Positions 9,128 through 18,214 are shown, counted from the first letter of the stretch. The stretch: 64,000 bases of DNA from Parapedobacter deserti (GCF_042646065.1 NZ_JBHRTA010000037.1:62001-126000), one strand, 5' to 3'. Translations and numbers: made by a program. The notes: generated by a model not told the origin, from the sequence alone.

Positions 9128-10582
9128 TTATACGTCGTACGTGGTAGACGACGTTTCACCGCCCCTGCCTGTCCAGTTAGTGTGGAAGAACTCGCCTCGG
9201 GGCTTATCCAGGCGCTCATACGTATGCGCACCGAAGTAATCCCGCTGGGCTTGGAGTAAGTTGGCTGGTAGCCGATCGCAGCGGTATCCGTCGTAATAGA
9301 TCAACCCCGCGCTTAGGCATGGTACCGGTATGCCGTTGGTCACCGCCACCGCGATCACCTTGCGCCACCCGCTTTGCGCAGCTTGTATCTTTTCGCGGAA
9401 GAAATCATCCAAGATCAGGTTACGCAGATCCGGATTCTTGTCAAACGCTTCCTTTATCTTCCCCAAGAAGGCCGACCGGATGATGCAGCCCTCGCGCCAC
9501 ATCAGGGCAATGCTGCCGTAATTCAACTCCCACCCGTACTCATGGGCTGCAGCCGCCATCATCTGATAACCCTGTGCATAAGAGATTACCTTAGCCGCGT
9601 ACAGTGCGTCGCGCAGGTTGTCGATGAATGTGCGTCGTTCGCCATCAAACGACGGGACGGGACCATCCAGCATTTTTGACGCGGCAACGCGCTCGTCTTT
9701 CAACGCTGAAAGACAGCGGGAAAATACCGATTCAGCAATCAATGTCAGGGGGACTCCCAATTCAAGCGCCACAGTTCCCGTCCACTTTCCTGTCCCTTTC
9801 TGCCCCGCCGTATCAAGGATCTTATCCACCAACGGAAGACCATCTTCGTCCTTGAACGCCAGTATATCCCGCGTGATTTCGATAAGATAACTATCGAGTT
9901 CGCCCTCATTCCATTCTTTAAACACTTCATGCATTTCGTCTGCCGTCATGCCCAACACGGCTTTCATGATATGATACGTTTCATTGATCAACTGCATATC
10001 GCCGTATTCGATCCCGTTATGTACCATCTTTACGAAATGACCGGCTCCGCCATCGCCCACCCAATCGCAACAAGGTGTTCCGTCCGCAACCTTGGCAGCG
10101 ATCGCCTGGAAAATCGGCTTCACGGCCGGCCATGCCGCCCTGGAACCGCCGGGCATGATAGACGGCCCCAGCAGTGCTCCTTCCTCGCCTCCGGATACAC
10201 CGGTACCTACATATAGCAACCCCTTGCTCTCCACGTACGCTACCCGCCGTTCTGTGTCCGGGAAATGTGAGTTGCCCCCATCAATAATGATATCCCCTGG
10301 CTCCAGGTGCGGGATAAGCAGTTCAATAAAATCATCCACGGGCTTTCCTGCCTTGACCATCAACATCACTTTCCGCGGCCGCTTGAGAGACCGGATCAAG
10401 TCTTCTATGGAAGTGGCGCCGTAAATGTTCTTTCCCTTCGCCCTGCCATTGACAAAGCGTTCTACTTTATCTACCGTTCGGTTATAGGCCGTTACATGGA
10501 AACCTTTGCTCTCCATATTCAGGATGAGGTTTTCGCCCATCACGGCGATTCCGATGACGCCAATATCAGATTGTTCTTGCAT
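9128..10582 (-). CDS. gnd: 6-phosphogluconate dehydrogenase, decarboxylating
   Basis: A 484-residue NADP-dependent enzyme of the oxidative pentose phosphate pathway that converts 6-phosphogluconate to ribulose 5-phosphate plus CO2. The N-terminal Rossmann motif is GVIGIAVMGENLILNM. The substrate motif GVSGGEEGA is near 125-135, and the C-terminal FHTNWTGRGG ends the family domain. The ATG at 10582 is chosen because GGAG lies 6 bases upstream; the in-frame ATG at 10594 would sit at the predicted transcription start. No zwf or pgl gene is adjacent. Confidence 0.97.
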   Translation of the reverse strand: MQEQSDIGVIGIAVMGENLILNMESKGFHVTAYNRTVDKVERFVNGRAKGKNIYGATSIEDLIRSLKRPRKVMLMVKAGKPVDDFIELLIPHLEPGDIIIDGGNSHFPDTERRVAYVESKGLLYVGTGVSGGEEGALLGPSIMPGGSRAAWPAVKPIFQAIAAKVADGTPCCDWVGDGGAGHFVKMVHNGIEYGDMQLINETYHIMKAVLGMTADEMHEVFKEWNEGELDSYLIEITRDILAFKDEDGLPLVDKILDTAGQKGTGKWTGTVALELGVPLTLIAESVFSRCLSALKDERVAASKMLDGPVPSFDGERRTFIDNLRDALYAAKVISYAQGYQMMAAAAHEYGWELNYGSIALMWREGCIIRSAFLGKIKEAFDKNPDLRNLILDDFFREKIQAAQSGWRKVIAVAVTNGIPVPCLSAGLIYYDGYRCDRLPANLLQAQRDYFGAHTYERLDKPRGEFFHTNWTGRGGETSSTTYDV

Positions 10583-10602
10583 ATGTATCTCCATTTAATT
10601 CC

Positions 10603-10632
10603 CAAAGTTATACTTTACGTAGAAAGAACAAA
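10603..10632 (-). promoter_or_regulatory. gnd promoter
   Basis: On the minus strand, TTTG (10632-10629), 18 bases, then TAACTTTG (10610-10603). The predicted start is about 15 bases before the chosen ATG. Confidence 0.8.
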
Positions 10633-10688
10633 CAGAAAATTGAGGAAATTTGTGCGGTAACCCGTACATTAGCGGCAACAAACCAAAT

Positions 10689-11675
10689 ATGTTGAACATG
10701 CTTTCATTGAAATTCACACCGCACGTTTGCACTTACCTCATCGTTTTCCTTTCGCCACTAGTGATTCGTGCGCAACAAAACCCCGTGTTTCCCGGATGGT
10801 ACGCCGATCCGGAAGGCATCGTCTACGGCGACCGATTCTGGATATACCCCACCTATTCAGCGCCTTATGAACAACAGGTATTTTTTGATGCCTTTTCTTC
10901 TCCCGATTTGGTCAACTGGACCAAGCATCCACGTATCATCGATACGGCAGAAGTAAAATGGGCAAAGAAGGCGATGTGGGCGCCCGGCGTATTGGAAAAA
11001 GACGGCAGGTATTACTTTTTCTTTGCCGCAAATGATGTCCACGAAGGGGAGATCGGCGGCATTGGCGTAGCTGTGGCTGACCGGCCTGAGGGCCAATACA
11101 AGGACCTGCTGGGCAAGCCGCTGATCAACGAAATCGTAAACGGTGCGCAGCCCATCGACCAATTCGTCTTTAAAGACAAAGACGGCACCTACTATATGTA
11201 CTATGGCGGCTGGCGGCACTGCAATATCGTCAAACTCAACGATGATTTTACCGGGCTGGTGCCGTTCGATGACGGCGAACGCTATAAGGAAGTGACGCCG
11301 GAAGGATATGTGGAAGGCCCCTTCATGTTCATACGGAACGGAAAATACTATTTCATGTGGTCAGAAGGCGGCTGGGGCGGCCCGCATTACAAAGTGGCTT
11401 ATGCCATCGCGGATTCGCCTCTCGGGCCATTTGAACGGGTAGCAACGATCTTGGAGCAGGACCCCGAAATTGCCACCGGTGCGGGCCATCATTCCGTCAT
11501 ACAGATACCCGGCAAAGACCGATGGTATATCGTCTACCATCGCCGTCCGCTGGGCAAAACCGGAGCAAACGAGCGGGTCACCTGCATTGACGAAATGCAT
11601 TTCGATGACGACGGCCATATCTTGCCGGTAAAAATGACGCACGGCGGCGTACGCTACCCATTGGCACAGAAATAG
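10689..11675 (+). CDS. Secreted glycoside hydrolase family 43 protein
   Basis: A 328-residue five-bladed beta-propeller enzyme with an N-terminal signal peptide (hydrophobic stretch about 14-26, likely cleavage after IRA), so periplasmic or exported. GH43 catalytic residues are visible: the base in WYADPEG (about D40), the pKa-modulating Asp in AQPIDQFVF, and the acid Glu in YVEGPFMF. Family enzymes act on arabinose- or xylose-containing glycans; the exact linkage cannot be read. ATG 10689 is chosen because the signal peptide begins there; a TTG at 10650 would add 13 residues. It is not part of a SusCD cluster and stands alone. Confidence 0.9.
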   Translation: MLNMLSLKFTPHVCTYLIVFLSPLVIRAQQNPVFPGWYADPEGIVYGDRFWIYPTYSAPYEQQVFFDAFSSPDLVNWTKHPRIIDTAEVKWAKKAMWAPGVLEKDGRYYFFFAANDVHEGEIGGIGVAVADRPEGQYKDLLGKPLINEIVNGAQPIDQFVFKDKDGTYYMYYGGWRHCNIVKLNDDFTGLVPFDDGERYKEVTPEGYVEGPFMFIRNGKYYFMWSEGGWGGPHYKVAYAIADSPLGPFERVATILEQDPEIATGAGHHSVIQIPGKDRWYIVYHRRPLGKTGANERVTCIDEMHFDDDGHILPVKMTHGGVRYPLAQK

Positions 11676-11803
11676 GAAATCAAGTCATCGTCCACATCGT
11701 GCCGGTCCAACCATAGCCGGTTGAATCGACACGGTATCGTTTCAGCAAATCGGTGTTCATAATCGCGATCATTTCCAGCTGATCCAATAATGGAGAATAT
11801 CAG

Positions 11804-11811
11804 TATCTTTG
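11804..11811 (+). promoter_or_regulatory. -7 element for the M28 peptidase gene
   Basis: TATCTTTG lies 23 bases before the ATG at 11835. It falls inside the longest open frame, which supports the shorter start. There is no good -33 TTG. Confidence 0.5.
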
Positions 11812-11834
11812 GCCCAGCAATATTCCAAATTGTT

Positions 11835-12776
11835 ATGCACATCAAGCCCTTCGTCGCGTTTCTGTTGATCGTATTTGCGCCTTATCGCGCCGACGCCCAA
11901 TATGCCGATGAGACACGCATCAGCAAGCACATCCACCGCTTGGCATCCGACAAGATGAAAGGCAGGGGCACGGGCAGCAGGGAACTGGAGAAAGCCGCCC
12001 GGTACATCGAAAAGCAATTCAGGAAATACAACCTGCGACCCTCAGGCACTGAGCGATACCGGCAACCGTTTACCGCTACAGTGCGGCGCGTTGTGGTAGC
12101 CGACAGTATGCGCAGGGCCAGCAATGTCATCGGTTTCCTGGATAACGGTGCTCCGCATACCATCGTTATCGGGGCACATTACGATCACCTTGGGATGGGC
12201 CGGCAAGGTGGGTCGTTAGACCCTTCGCCCGAAGGCAAGATCCATAACGGTGCCGATGACAACGCCTCCGGTGTGGCCGGGCTGCTGGAACTTGCACGCC
12301 ACTTCAGCCAGAATCATCACATCGAGCCCTATAATTTCCTGTTCATTGCGTTTTCCGCGGAGGAGCTCGGTCTTCAGGGATCCCGTTATTTTATAGAAAA
12401 CCCCACCATTCCGCTTGATCAGCTACATTTCATGCTCAATATGGATATGATCGGACGTTATGATCCGGATAGGGGAATAGGCATCGGCGGCTATGGCACC
12501 AGCTCATCCTGGCCGGAGATATTCCGCACAGTGGACACCTCCATCAAGTTTTTCACCGACGCTGCGGGCAAAGGCGGATCTGACCACCATGTATTTTACA
12601 TGAAGGGCATACCGGTGCTATTCTTCCATACCGGCGGACATCCCGATTACCATGCACCCGGCGATGATCCTGCCAAGATCAACTATAGCGCCCTGGCCGA
12701 CATTATTGACCTCGAGATACAACTCATCAAAAATGCGATGAAGCAGGACAAGCTGCAGTTTAGCGCCACAGATTAA
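11835..12776 (+). CDS. Secreted M28 family zinc aminopeptidase
   Basis: A 313-residue metallopeptidase with a signal peptide (cleavage likely after ADA, about residue 21). The co-catalytic di-zinc ligands of the family are present in order: His and Asp in GAHYDHLG, Asp in NGADDNASG, Glu-Glu in SAEELGLQG, Asp in NMDMIGR, and the final His in FHTGGHPDYH. Such enzymes trim N-terminal residues from peptides in the periplasm. ATG 11835 is preferred over 11790 because the signal peptide starts there. It is followed 21 bases later by the reductase gene, so the two may be co-transcribed. Confidence 0.92.
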   Translation: MHIKPFVAFLLIVFAPYRADAQYADETRISKHIHRLASDKMKGRGTGSRELEKAARYIEKQFRKYNLRPSGTERYRQPFTATVRRVVVADSMRRASNVIGFLDNGAPHTIVIGAHYDHLGMGRQGGSLDPSPEGKIHNGADDNASGVAGLLELARHFSQNHHIEPYNFLFIAFSAEELGLQGSRYFIENPTIPLDQLHFMLNMDMIGRYDPDRGIGIGGYGTSSSWPEIFRTVDTSIKFFTDAAGKGGSDHHVFYMKGIPVLFFHTGGHPDYHAPGDDPAKINYSALADIIDLEIQLIKNAMKQDKLQFSATD

Positions 12777-12797
12777 CAAAAATAAGCTCAACATACC

Positions 12798-13730
12798 ATG
12801 TCTGATAATCTGAAATCGAAAACAACAAAAATACTGGTCACCGGAAGCAATGGCCTGCTCGGCCAAAAAATTACGGACTTGGCGCTCACGGACAAAAGCA
12901 TCGAACTGACCGCGACCTCGCGAGGCGCGAACCGCCATCCAATCAAAGATGGCTATCGCTATATCGACCTTGATATCCTCAACGAGCAACACCTGCGGAA
13001 AGCCATCACACAGCACCGTCCGGACGCCATCATCAACACCGCCGCAATGACCAATGTAGACGCCTGCGAGCATGACCCAGACGGTTGCCGGAAGCTGAAC
13101 GTCGGAGCCGTGGCAACTCTGGTGTCACTATGCGACGAGTTCGGTATTCACTTAATCCACCTTTCTACCGATTTCATTTTCGATGGCGAAGACGGCCCTT
13201 ATGCCGAAGATGCGCTACCCAACCCACTGAGTCTGTATGGCCAGAGCAAGCTGGATGCTGAGCAGCTTTTTGAGCGCTCATCAAGCAAATGGGCGATCCT
13301 CCGGACGATATTGGTATACGGTGTCGTAGCTGACATGAGCCGCAGTAACATCGTGCTATGGGCCAAAGGCGCACTGGAGAAAGGCCAGCCGCTCAACGTG
13401 GTGAACGATCAATGGCGCATGCCCACACTGGCGGAAGACCTGGCCCAGGCGTGCCTGCTCGCCGTAACCACAGGCGCTGAGGGCGTGTATCATATTTCGG
13501 GCAAGGATATGTTTGCTATCCACGAACTGGTAGCTGCGGTAGCTGATTTTTGGGGGTTAGACAAGTCACTTATCCGCGAGGTGAGTTCTTCAACATTGAG
13601 TCAGGCAGCACCACGGCCGCCACGTACGGGTTTTATCCTTGACAAGGCACGTACCGTATTGGGTTATGAACCTCATTCATTTGCCGAGGGATTGGCACTG
13701 GTAGACCGGCAACTCCGAACGGCGAAATAG
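12798..13730 (+). CDS. RmlD-like SDR family reductase (dTDP-4-dehydrorhamnose reductase family)
   Basis: A 310-residue extended short-chain dehydrogenase. The nucleotide-binding glycine motif is VTGSNGLLG near residue 14. The catalytic residues are in STDFIFDG and YGQSKLDAE (YxxxK, about 149-153). RmlD family enzymes reduce a keto-sugar nucleotide in dTDP-rhamnose synthesis, but no rmlA, rmlB or rmlC is near, so the real substrate may differ. Cytoplasmic. It follows the M28 peptidase gene by 21 bases. Confidence 0.85.
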   Translation: MSDNLKSKTTKILVTGSNGLLGQKITDLALTDKSIELTATSRGANRHPIKDGYRYIDLDILNEQHLRKAITQHRPDAIINTAAMTNVDACEHDPDGCRKLNVGAVATLVSLCDEFGIHLIHLSTDFIFDGEDGPYAEDALPNPLSLYGQSKLDAEQLFERSSSKWAILRTILVYGVVADMSRSNIVLWAKGALEKGQPLNVVNDQWRMPTLAEDLAQACLLAVTTGAEGVYHISGKDMFAIHELVAAVADFWGLDKSLIREVSSSTLSQAAPRPPRTGFILDKARTVLGYEPHSFAEGLALVDRQLRTAK

Positions 13731-13753
13731 GAAGAAAAGACAAAAAATAATAA

Positions 13754-13761
13754 CATCTTTG
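13754..13761 (+). promoter_or_regulatory. Putative -7 element 4 bases before the thioesterase ATG
   Basis: CATCTTTG differs from TATCTTTG by one base and is followed by four bases and then the ATG. If active it would give a leaderless transcript, like the similar arrangements before gltX and the DEAD-box gene. No -33 TTG is clear. Confidence 0.4.
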
Positions 13762-13765
13762 CACC

Positions 13766-14290
13766 ATGACCCAGAAGTTTGCGCGCGAATCATATACCAT
13801 CATGAATGAACTGGTGCTGCCCAACGACACCAATACACTCAACAACCTCATGGGTGGCCGCCTGCTCCACTGGATGGACATCGCTGCAGCGATCTCAGCC
13901 CAAAAGCATAGCAACCGCATCGTGGTAACGGCTTCGGTCGATAATGTATCGTTCAGACATCCGGTAAAATTGGGAGATGTGATCAGCATCGAGGCACAAG
14001 TAACCCGGGCCTTCAACACTTCTGTGGAGGTACATTTGATTGTTTCGGCGCAAAACATCCCTTCCGGCACCAAAGTAAGATCCAATGAGGCATTTTACAC
14101 GTTTGTAGCCATTGATCAGGATGGGCGTAATATCGCTGTCCCCAAGTTGATACCGGAGACTGATGAGGAGAAAAAACTCTACAACGAAGCGCTGCAACGG
14201 AGAGAACTTAGGCTGGTGCTTGCAGGCAAGCTCAAACCGAAAGACGCCAAAGAGCTGCAAAACCTATTTAGGGAAGTGGTGAAAGAATAA
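13766..14290 (+). CDS. Acyl-CoA thioesterase, hotdog fold (YciA/BACH-like)
   Basis: A 174-residue cytoplasmic hotdog-fold protein that hydrolyses acyl-CoA to free fatty acid and CoA. Family features are the NDTNTLNNLMGGRLLHWMD stretch (about 20-38), with the catalytic Asn/Asp region, and ASVDNVSFRHPVKLGD. The C-terminal 40 residues are a charged helical tail. Physiological chain length is not evident. It lies 35 bases after the reductase gene but may have its own promoter. Confidence 0.9.
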   Translation: MTQKFARESYTIMNELVLPNDTNTLNNLMGGRLLHWMDIAAAISAQKHSNRIVVTASVDNVSFRHPVKLGDVISIEAQVTRAFNTSVEVHLIVSAQNIPSGTKVRSNEAFYTFVAIDQDGRNIAVPKLIPETDEEKKLYNEALQRRELRLVLAGKLKPKDAKELQNLFREVVKE

Positions 14291-14321
14291 GGTAAACCGA
14301 GTAGTTACCTTACCATACAAA

Positions 14322-14341
14322 CGCTGCGTATGACCGCAGCG
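14322..14341. other. Hairpin after the thioesterase gene
   Basis: CGCTGCG (14322-14328) and CGCAGCG (14335-14341) form a 7-bp stem. There is no T run, so a terminator role is only possible. Confidence 0.4.
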
Positions 14342-14399
14342 CTCACCCATTGGAAGATGTTAAGGCTAGCGTACGAGAAATTACGCCAGCGATACTCGG

Positions 14400-14618
14400 T
14401 TATGCCTGCCGCCGACGCGGCACCAGCAACAACACCACGCCTCCGATCAAAATTACACCGCCAACATACGGCGGCCAGTTAACACGTTCCTTTTTATCGG
14501 CAGAGATTTCTAACGCACCTATGTCAACTACTTTCTCTTCACGTGTGTACGTAAAGCCCGTCCACACCAGCATCGCGATACCAATGATTACCAAAATTAA
14601 TCCGATTGTCCTTGTCAT
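14400..14618 (-). CDS. Small two-segment membrane protein (DUF3185-like)
   Basis: A 72-residue protein with an N-terminal membrane helix (about 4-20), a charged middle loop (REEKVVDIGALEISADKKE) and a second helix (about 50-66), ending in the positive tail PRRRQA. The pattern fits the small DUF3185-type family of inner-membrane proteins of unknown function. The ATG at 14618 is the only sensible start. It lies between the thioesterase (convergent) and the DUF1080 gene (54 bases upstream, same strand). Confidence 0.7.
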   Translation of the reverse strand: MTRTIGLILVIIGIAMLVWTGFTYTREEKVVDIGALEISADKKERVNWPPYVGGVILIGGVVLLLVPRRRQA

Positions 14619-14672
14619 AGCGTCTGTGATTTGAAATAACCAACAAAGACAACTGAAAAATGTTTGGCGATG

Positions 14673-15674
14673 CTACTTTGCCGGGATGATGGTAATTTTA
14701 CGGAACTCTACTGGTCCATGGTCTCCTTGGATGTAGATCGGACCGGGCTCACCTTCGTTGCTGTCCAATGCACCGCCTGTGATTCCCGGGATCTCTTGGT
14801 TGCTGATGATGGTTTTTCCATTGGCGACGATGGTGACCATTCGCCCCCGCAAAGTAATCTCAAATTTATTCCACTCATTCGGCCCCAAAGTTGCCATTTC
14901 ACTGGGTGACAAAAAGCCATATATACCACCGAAATACAAAGACCCTGGATGCCTGTCTTTTGGTGAATCCTCGATCTGTACCTCATACCGCCCCCGCAAA
15001 TAAATGCCGGAGTTGGCCCCCGCTGCATAGCGGAATTCGGCAAGCAGCTTGAAGTCTTCAAACTGCTGCTCGCTAATCAAATTGGCACCCACTGCTTTAT
15101 TGATTAATATCCCGTCTTCCACCACCCATTGGTTATTATCATCCGAAGGTTTCCACCCTGTTAAATCTTTACCATTGAAGAGATCGATGGGTTGGCCCCA
15201 TTGCACTTCACCCGTCCTGACCAGATAAGGGGCTTTCACACCTGTAAAATGGAAGGTATTTCCTTTGTTGGTCGTAATCGTCCCTTTTATACCCTCACCT
15301 GCCAGCTCCCCTTCGATCGTAAACAGTCCACCGCCGCCTTCCCACTGTGGGGGGATCTGGAATGAAAACACTCCGTCTTGGAGGGTGATATTCGAAATTG
15401 GGCGGCTACTTCCCGCATCGGATACAAAGGCTCCCACCAGTACATCAAAGCCTGATAATTTGACTTCCAACCATGAGGGTACTTTCTTGCCGTCTTTATC
15501 TACAGTAAGATCCCAACGCCCGAGCAGGCCTTCAGCCTCTTCAGGAACAACCTGTGTTGCCGCATTGTGTATCTCTTCTTCTTGCTCTTTCGTTGTCGAT
15601 CCGTTGTTACACGATACTGCGACTGCTGTCAACAAACATATCAGTGGACGGTATAGGGTATATTTTTTCAACAT
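14673..15674 (-). CDS. DUF1080 (3-keto-disaccharide hydrolase type) lipoprotein
   Basis: A 333-residue lipoprotein: signal peptide with the lipobox AVSC near residue 22. An N-terminal beta-rich region (about 45-150) is followed by a DUF1080 concanavalin-like domain (about 160-330) with DLFNGKDLTGWKP, NSGIYLRGRYEVQIEDS and GPIYIQGDHGPVEFR. DUF1080 proteins in Bacteroidota have been linked to hydrolysis of 3-keto-glycosides; catalysis here is by family analogy. ATG 15674 is chosen, since the one at 15686 merely adds four residues. No 3-glycoside oxidoreductase genes lie next to it. Confidence 0.85.
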   Translation of the reverse strand: MLKKYTLYRPLICLLTAVAVSCNNGSTTKEQEEEIHNAATQVVPEEAEGLLGRWDLTVDKDGKKVPSWLEVKLSGFDVLVGAFVSDAGSSRPISNITLQDGVFSFQIPPQWEGGGGLFTIEGELAGEGIKGTITTNKGNTFHFTGVKAPYLVRTGEVQWGQPIDLFNGKDLTGWKPSDDNNQWVVEDGILINKAVGANLISEQQFEDFKLLAEFRYAAGANSGIYLRGRYEVQIEDSPKDRHPGSLYFGGIYGFLSPSEMATLGPNEWNKFEITLRGRMVTIVANGKTIISNQEIPGITGGALDSNEGEPGPIYIQGDHGPVEFRKITIIPAK

Positions 15675-15702
15675 ATGTAATTGCATAAAATTTCCAAAGG
15701 TG

Positions 15703-16122
15703 CTAATCTACAGAATTTTTGGCACCTAATGCGACAATACGATCAAACTCCTCACGGGTCAGCGGCATCACCGATAGCCGCCCCTGACGTACCAATGCCA
15801 TATTTTGCAGCAATGGATCCGCTTTGATGGTTTCGAGCGTCACCGGCTTTTTCAAAGTCTCTACCGGTGCCAGGTCCACAACCACCCACCGCTCATCCGT
15901 GGTCGTTGGATCTTGATAATATTCGTTAACCACCTTGGCGATGCCGACAACCTCCTTGCCTTCGTTGCTATGATAAAACAATACCAAATCGCCCTTTTTC
16001 ATGGATTGGAGGGTATTGCGGGCCTGGTAATTGCGCACACCATCCCAGAAGGTCTGCTTATCCTTCAGGAATTGTGTCCAGCTGTACTTGAAAGGTTCTG
16101 ATTTGACTAAAAAATAGTTCAT
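15703..16122 (-). CDS. EVE domain-containing protein
   Basis: A 139-residue single-domain protein matching the EVE (PUA-like) fold: starts MNYFLVKSEP, then WDGVRNYQARN, MKKGDLVLFYHSNEG and VVGIAKVV. EVE domains bind modified bases in DNA or RNA (5-methylcytosine-like) through an aromatic pocket. They occur both alone and in restriction systems; no restriction genes are near, so a housekeeping RNA role is more likely here. It is 28 bases upstream of the DUF1080 lipoprotein gene on the same strand. Confidence 0.93.
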   Translation of the reverse strand: MNYFLVKSEPFKYSWTQFLKDKQTFWDGVRNYQARNTLQSMKKGDLVLFYHSNEGKEVVGIAKVVNEYYQDPTTTDERWVVVDLAPVETLKKPVTLETIKADPLLQNMALVRQGRLSVMPLTREEFDRIVALGAKNSVD

Positions 16123-16160
16123 GGTTATCTATACTGTGAATTGCTTATAGCTGACGCTAA

Positions 16161-16511
16161 CTAATTCTGCTTTTGCGTGACTTCCATTTTTTCGGCAAAG
16201 TGATCGCAATAGTCACGCAGGTCACCGATCACCGCTTTAGCTAGCTCATCATCGCCTGATGCGCGGATAAACGTGTCGCCCAGTGTCTGCAGGGTTTCGT
16301 AAAAGAACCGTTTCATTTCATCCAGCGGCATATCCTTGGTCCACAAATCTATACGCATAGAGTTTTTGTAATGATGGTCCCATAGTGCCAAAAATAGGGC
16401 CTTGGAAGGCAAGGCCTCTTTGTTTTCTCCATCTGTTGATTCCCAAGTGATTTTGTCTGGCACGTTGTTATCGTCCAGTTCGATCGTCAGCTTTATTTCT
16501 GCTTTTTTCAT
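16161..16511 (-). CDS. gldC: Gliding motility protein GldC
   Basis: A 116-residue protein matching GldC over its length: KAEIKLTIELDDNNVPDKITW, then MRIDLWTKDMPLDEMKRFF and RDYCDHFAEKM near the C-terminus. GldC is a small cytoplasmic protein found in nearly all Bacteroidota and tied genetically to gliding in Flavobacterium, but it also occurs in non-gliders. Its biochemical role is unknown. No other gld genes are in the window. Confidence 0.92.
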   Translation of the reverse strand: MKKAEIKLTIELDDNNVPDKITWESTDGENKEALPSKALFLALWDHHYKNSMRIDLWTKDMPLDEMKRFFYETLQTLGDTFIRASGDDELAKAVIGDLRDYCDHFAEKMEVTQKQN

Positions 16512-16609
16512 TTTTTATCAATTTTTGCGCGGATGACGCTTATGCGGCGGTTTTCCACAGCTTTTCATCTGCGGGCATCTGGTCAATCCGCATTATCCAG
16601 GTTGTGTTC

Positions 16610-16858
16610 CTACCATACGTTCAATATCCACATCGCCAATGTAACAAGCACCACGAAAATACCTTCCGCGATCCACACACGCTTCAGGTTCCGAAGTAGG
16701 AGCCTGAAAAACTGGTCGGCTACCACTAAGATCAACAAAAGTAATAAAAACCAACTAATGGTTCCAATCCCGATCGTGCCTGATAAAATCTGCCACAACA
16801 GCCTCGTCATCAGCAACGCAGATGCGATATTCAATGGGGTGATGCGGGGCAGTTTCAT
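16610..16858 (-). CDS. Small membrane protein coupled to the DEAD-box helicase gene
   Basis: An 82-residue protein with two or three hydrophobic segments (about 8-28, 31-52 and 62-82) and a short basic loop between them. No domain is recognised. Its ATG overlaps the TGA of the helicase gene (16855-16858), an ATGA arrangement typical of translational coupling, so it is probably expressed with the helicase. Confidence 0.65.
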   Translation of the reverse strand: MKLPRITPLNIASALLMTRLLWQILSGTIGIGTISWFLLLLLILVVADQFFRLLLRNLKRVWIAEGIFVVLVTLAMWILNVW

Positions 16859-18189
16859 GTTTTCTTTTTGCCACGACCCCGTTTGCTGTTACCGGTCGGC
16901 CTGCTTTTGCTGCGCGGGGGTTTCCCCGATTTTTGATTGCTGGCTTTTTTCTCGTGGAAAGCTCCCTTAAACTCCGGACTGTCTTTACGCTTTTGTGCGT
17001 CGATTTCGCGTGCGATGGCCTGCCGTTCCTCGAATTCTGTCTTTTCAATAAACACGCCATCGGGAATTGCTGCCACGGGAATCTGCTGACGGATTAGCTT
17101 TTCGATCTTTCGGATGTAATACTCCTCTGCGGCGTTGCAGAAGGTGATGGCATCACCCGTTTGAAACGCCCTGCCGGTCCGGCCTATACGATGTACGTAA
17201 TCTTCGATGACGATTGGTACGTCAAAGTTGATCACATGGCTCACATTGCTTACATCCAGGCCCCGCGCAGCGACGTCCGTGGCCACTAAAATCCGGATGG
17301 CTCCTTCTTTGAATGCATTGATGGAATTGATCCGCGTATTCTGCCCCTTGTTGGCATGGATGACCCGAACATTATCCGTGCCATATTTACGTTCGAGAAA
17401 ATGATATACGTTGTCTGCCACCGCTTTGGTTTTGCAGAAGACAATGAGCCGATGTAGTGTTTCATCGTCCTTAAGGAGATGCTGCAGTAAATTTATTTTG
17501 GTTTTTAAGTTGGGGACGTAATACAGTTTCTGCGTGACAGTCTGTGCCGGCGTGGCTTGCTCCGATACCTCCACAATGGTTGGGAAAGCCAGGAAATCGC
17601 CAGCAATCTTGTGCACGAGTTCACTCATCGTAGCGGAGAACAAAAGGTTCTGTCGTTTGCGAGGCACCACTTCCAGTATGCGATGCAGCTTCCCGATAAA
17701 CCCCATATCCATCATCTTGTCGGCCTCGTCCATCACCAATGAATTCAGGGACTTGGTCACGATATGGCCTGCCAGATAGAGGTCTAGGAACCGCCCGGGT
17801 GTTGCGACGATGATGTCTACGCCCTTTTCCAATTCGGCGATTTGCGTTTTCGGTCCCAACCCGCCGTATAGGACCACCGTGCGCAGATCAGTGTATTTTG
17901 CAAACAGCCGGATATTTTCCTCAATCTGCATAGCCAGTTCACGCGTGGGCGAGAGAATCAGCGTACGGGCGTCATTTCCCTGGGCATATTTCAGCTTCAT
18001 GAGGATGGGAAGTACAAAGGCCGCTGTTTTTCCTGTTCCTGTCTGTGCAATGCCCATCACGTCCTGTCCTGCTAATATGGGCGGTATCGCCTTTTGCTGA
18101 ATAGGGGTCGGCGTTGTATACCCCGCGTCCTCAATGGCGTTTAGGATTTGTTTGTTGAAGTTGAAATCCGCAAAGGTGTTCCGCTGCAT
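16855..18189 (-). CDS. DEAD-box RNA helicase (RhlE-like)
   Basis: A 444-residue ATP-dependent RNA helicase. Motifs in order: Q motif (PTPIQQKAI), Walker A AQTGTGKT (about 49-56), PTRELA, TPGR, DEAD (VMDEADKM), SAT, VATDVAARGLD and HRIGRTGR. The last 60 residues are a Lys/Arg/Ser/Gly-rich disordered tail typical of RhlE and RNA-binding helicases. It likely works in RNA unwinding, ribosome assembly or mRNA decay. The -7 element lies 4 bases from the ATG, so the mRNA may be leaderless. Confidence 0.95.
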   Translation of the reverse strand: MQRNTFADFNFNKQILNAIEDAGYTTPTPIQQKAIPPILAGQDVMGIAQTGTGKTAAFVLPILMKLKYAQGNDARTLILSPTRELAMQIEENIRLFAKYTDLRTVVLYGGLGPKTQIAELEKGVDIIVATPGRFLDLYLAGHIVTKSLNSLVMDEADKMMDMGFIGKLHRILEVVPRKRQNLLFSATMSELVHKIAGDFLAFPTIVEVSEQATPAQTVTQKLYYVPNLKTKINLLQHLLKDDETLHRLIVFCKTKAVADNVYHFLERKYGTDNVRVIHANKGQNTRINSINAFKEGAIRILVATDVAARGLDVSNVSHVINFDVPIVIEDYVHRIGRTGRAFQTGDAITFCNAAEEYYIRKIEKLIRQQIPVAAIPDGVFIEKTEFEERQAIAREIDAQKRKDSPEFKGAFHEKKASNQKSGKPPRSKSRPTGNSKRGRGKKKT

Positions 18190-18193
18190 TGGA

Positions 18194-18201
18194 CAAAGAT
18201 A
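18194..18201 (-). promoter_or_regulatory. -7 element 4 bases before the DEAD-box helicase ATG
   Basis: On the minus strand, TATCTTTG is followed by TCCA and then ATG. A CTG (one base off TTG) lies 19 bases upstream. The predicted transcription start coincides with the start codon. The -33 region touches the left arm of the palindromic repeat. Confidence 0.55.
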
Positions 18202-18214
18202 AGAAAAGGAAGGT

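Noticed and set aside
11682..11774. A 30-codon minus-strand frame starting MIAIMNTDLLKRYR in the gap between the GH43 and M28 genes.
   Set aside because: No recognised family, no promoter or ribosome-binding context, and the frame closes with a stop just upstream. Short frames of this size are expected by chance.
15703..16122. EVE-domain protein as part of a defence island.
   Set aside because: No restriction, nuclease or other defence gene lies nearby; neighbours are housekeeping-type genes.
16512..16609. 98-base gap between gldC and the small membrane protein as an RNA gene.
   Set aside because: No strong hairpin or promoter match beyond ordinary AT-rich sequence.
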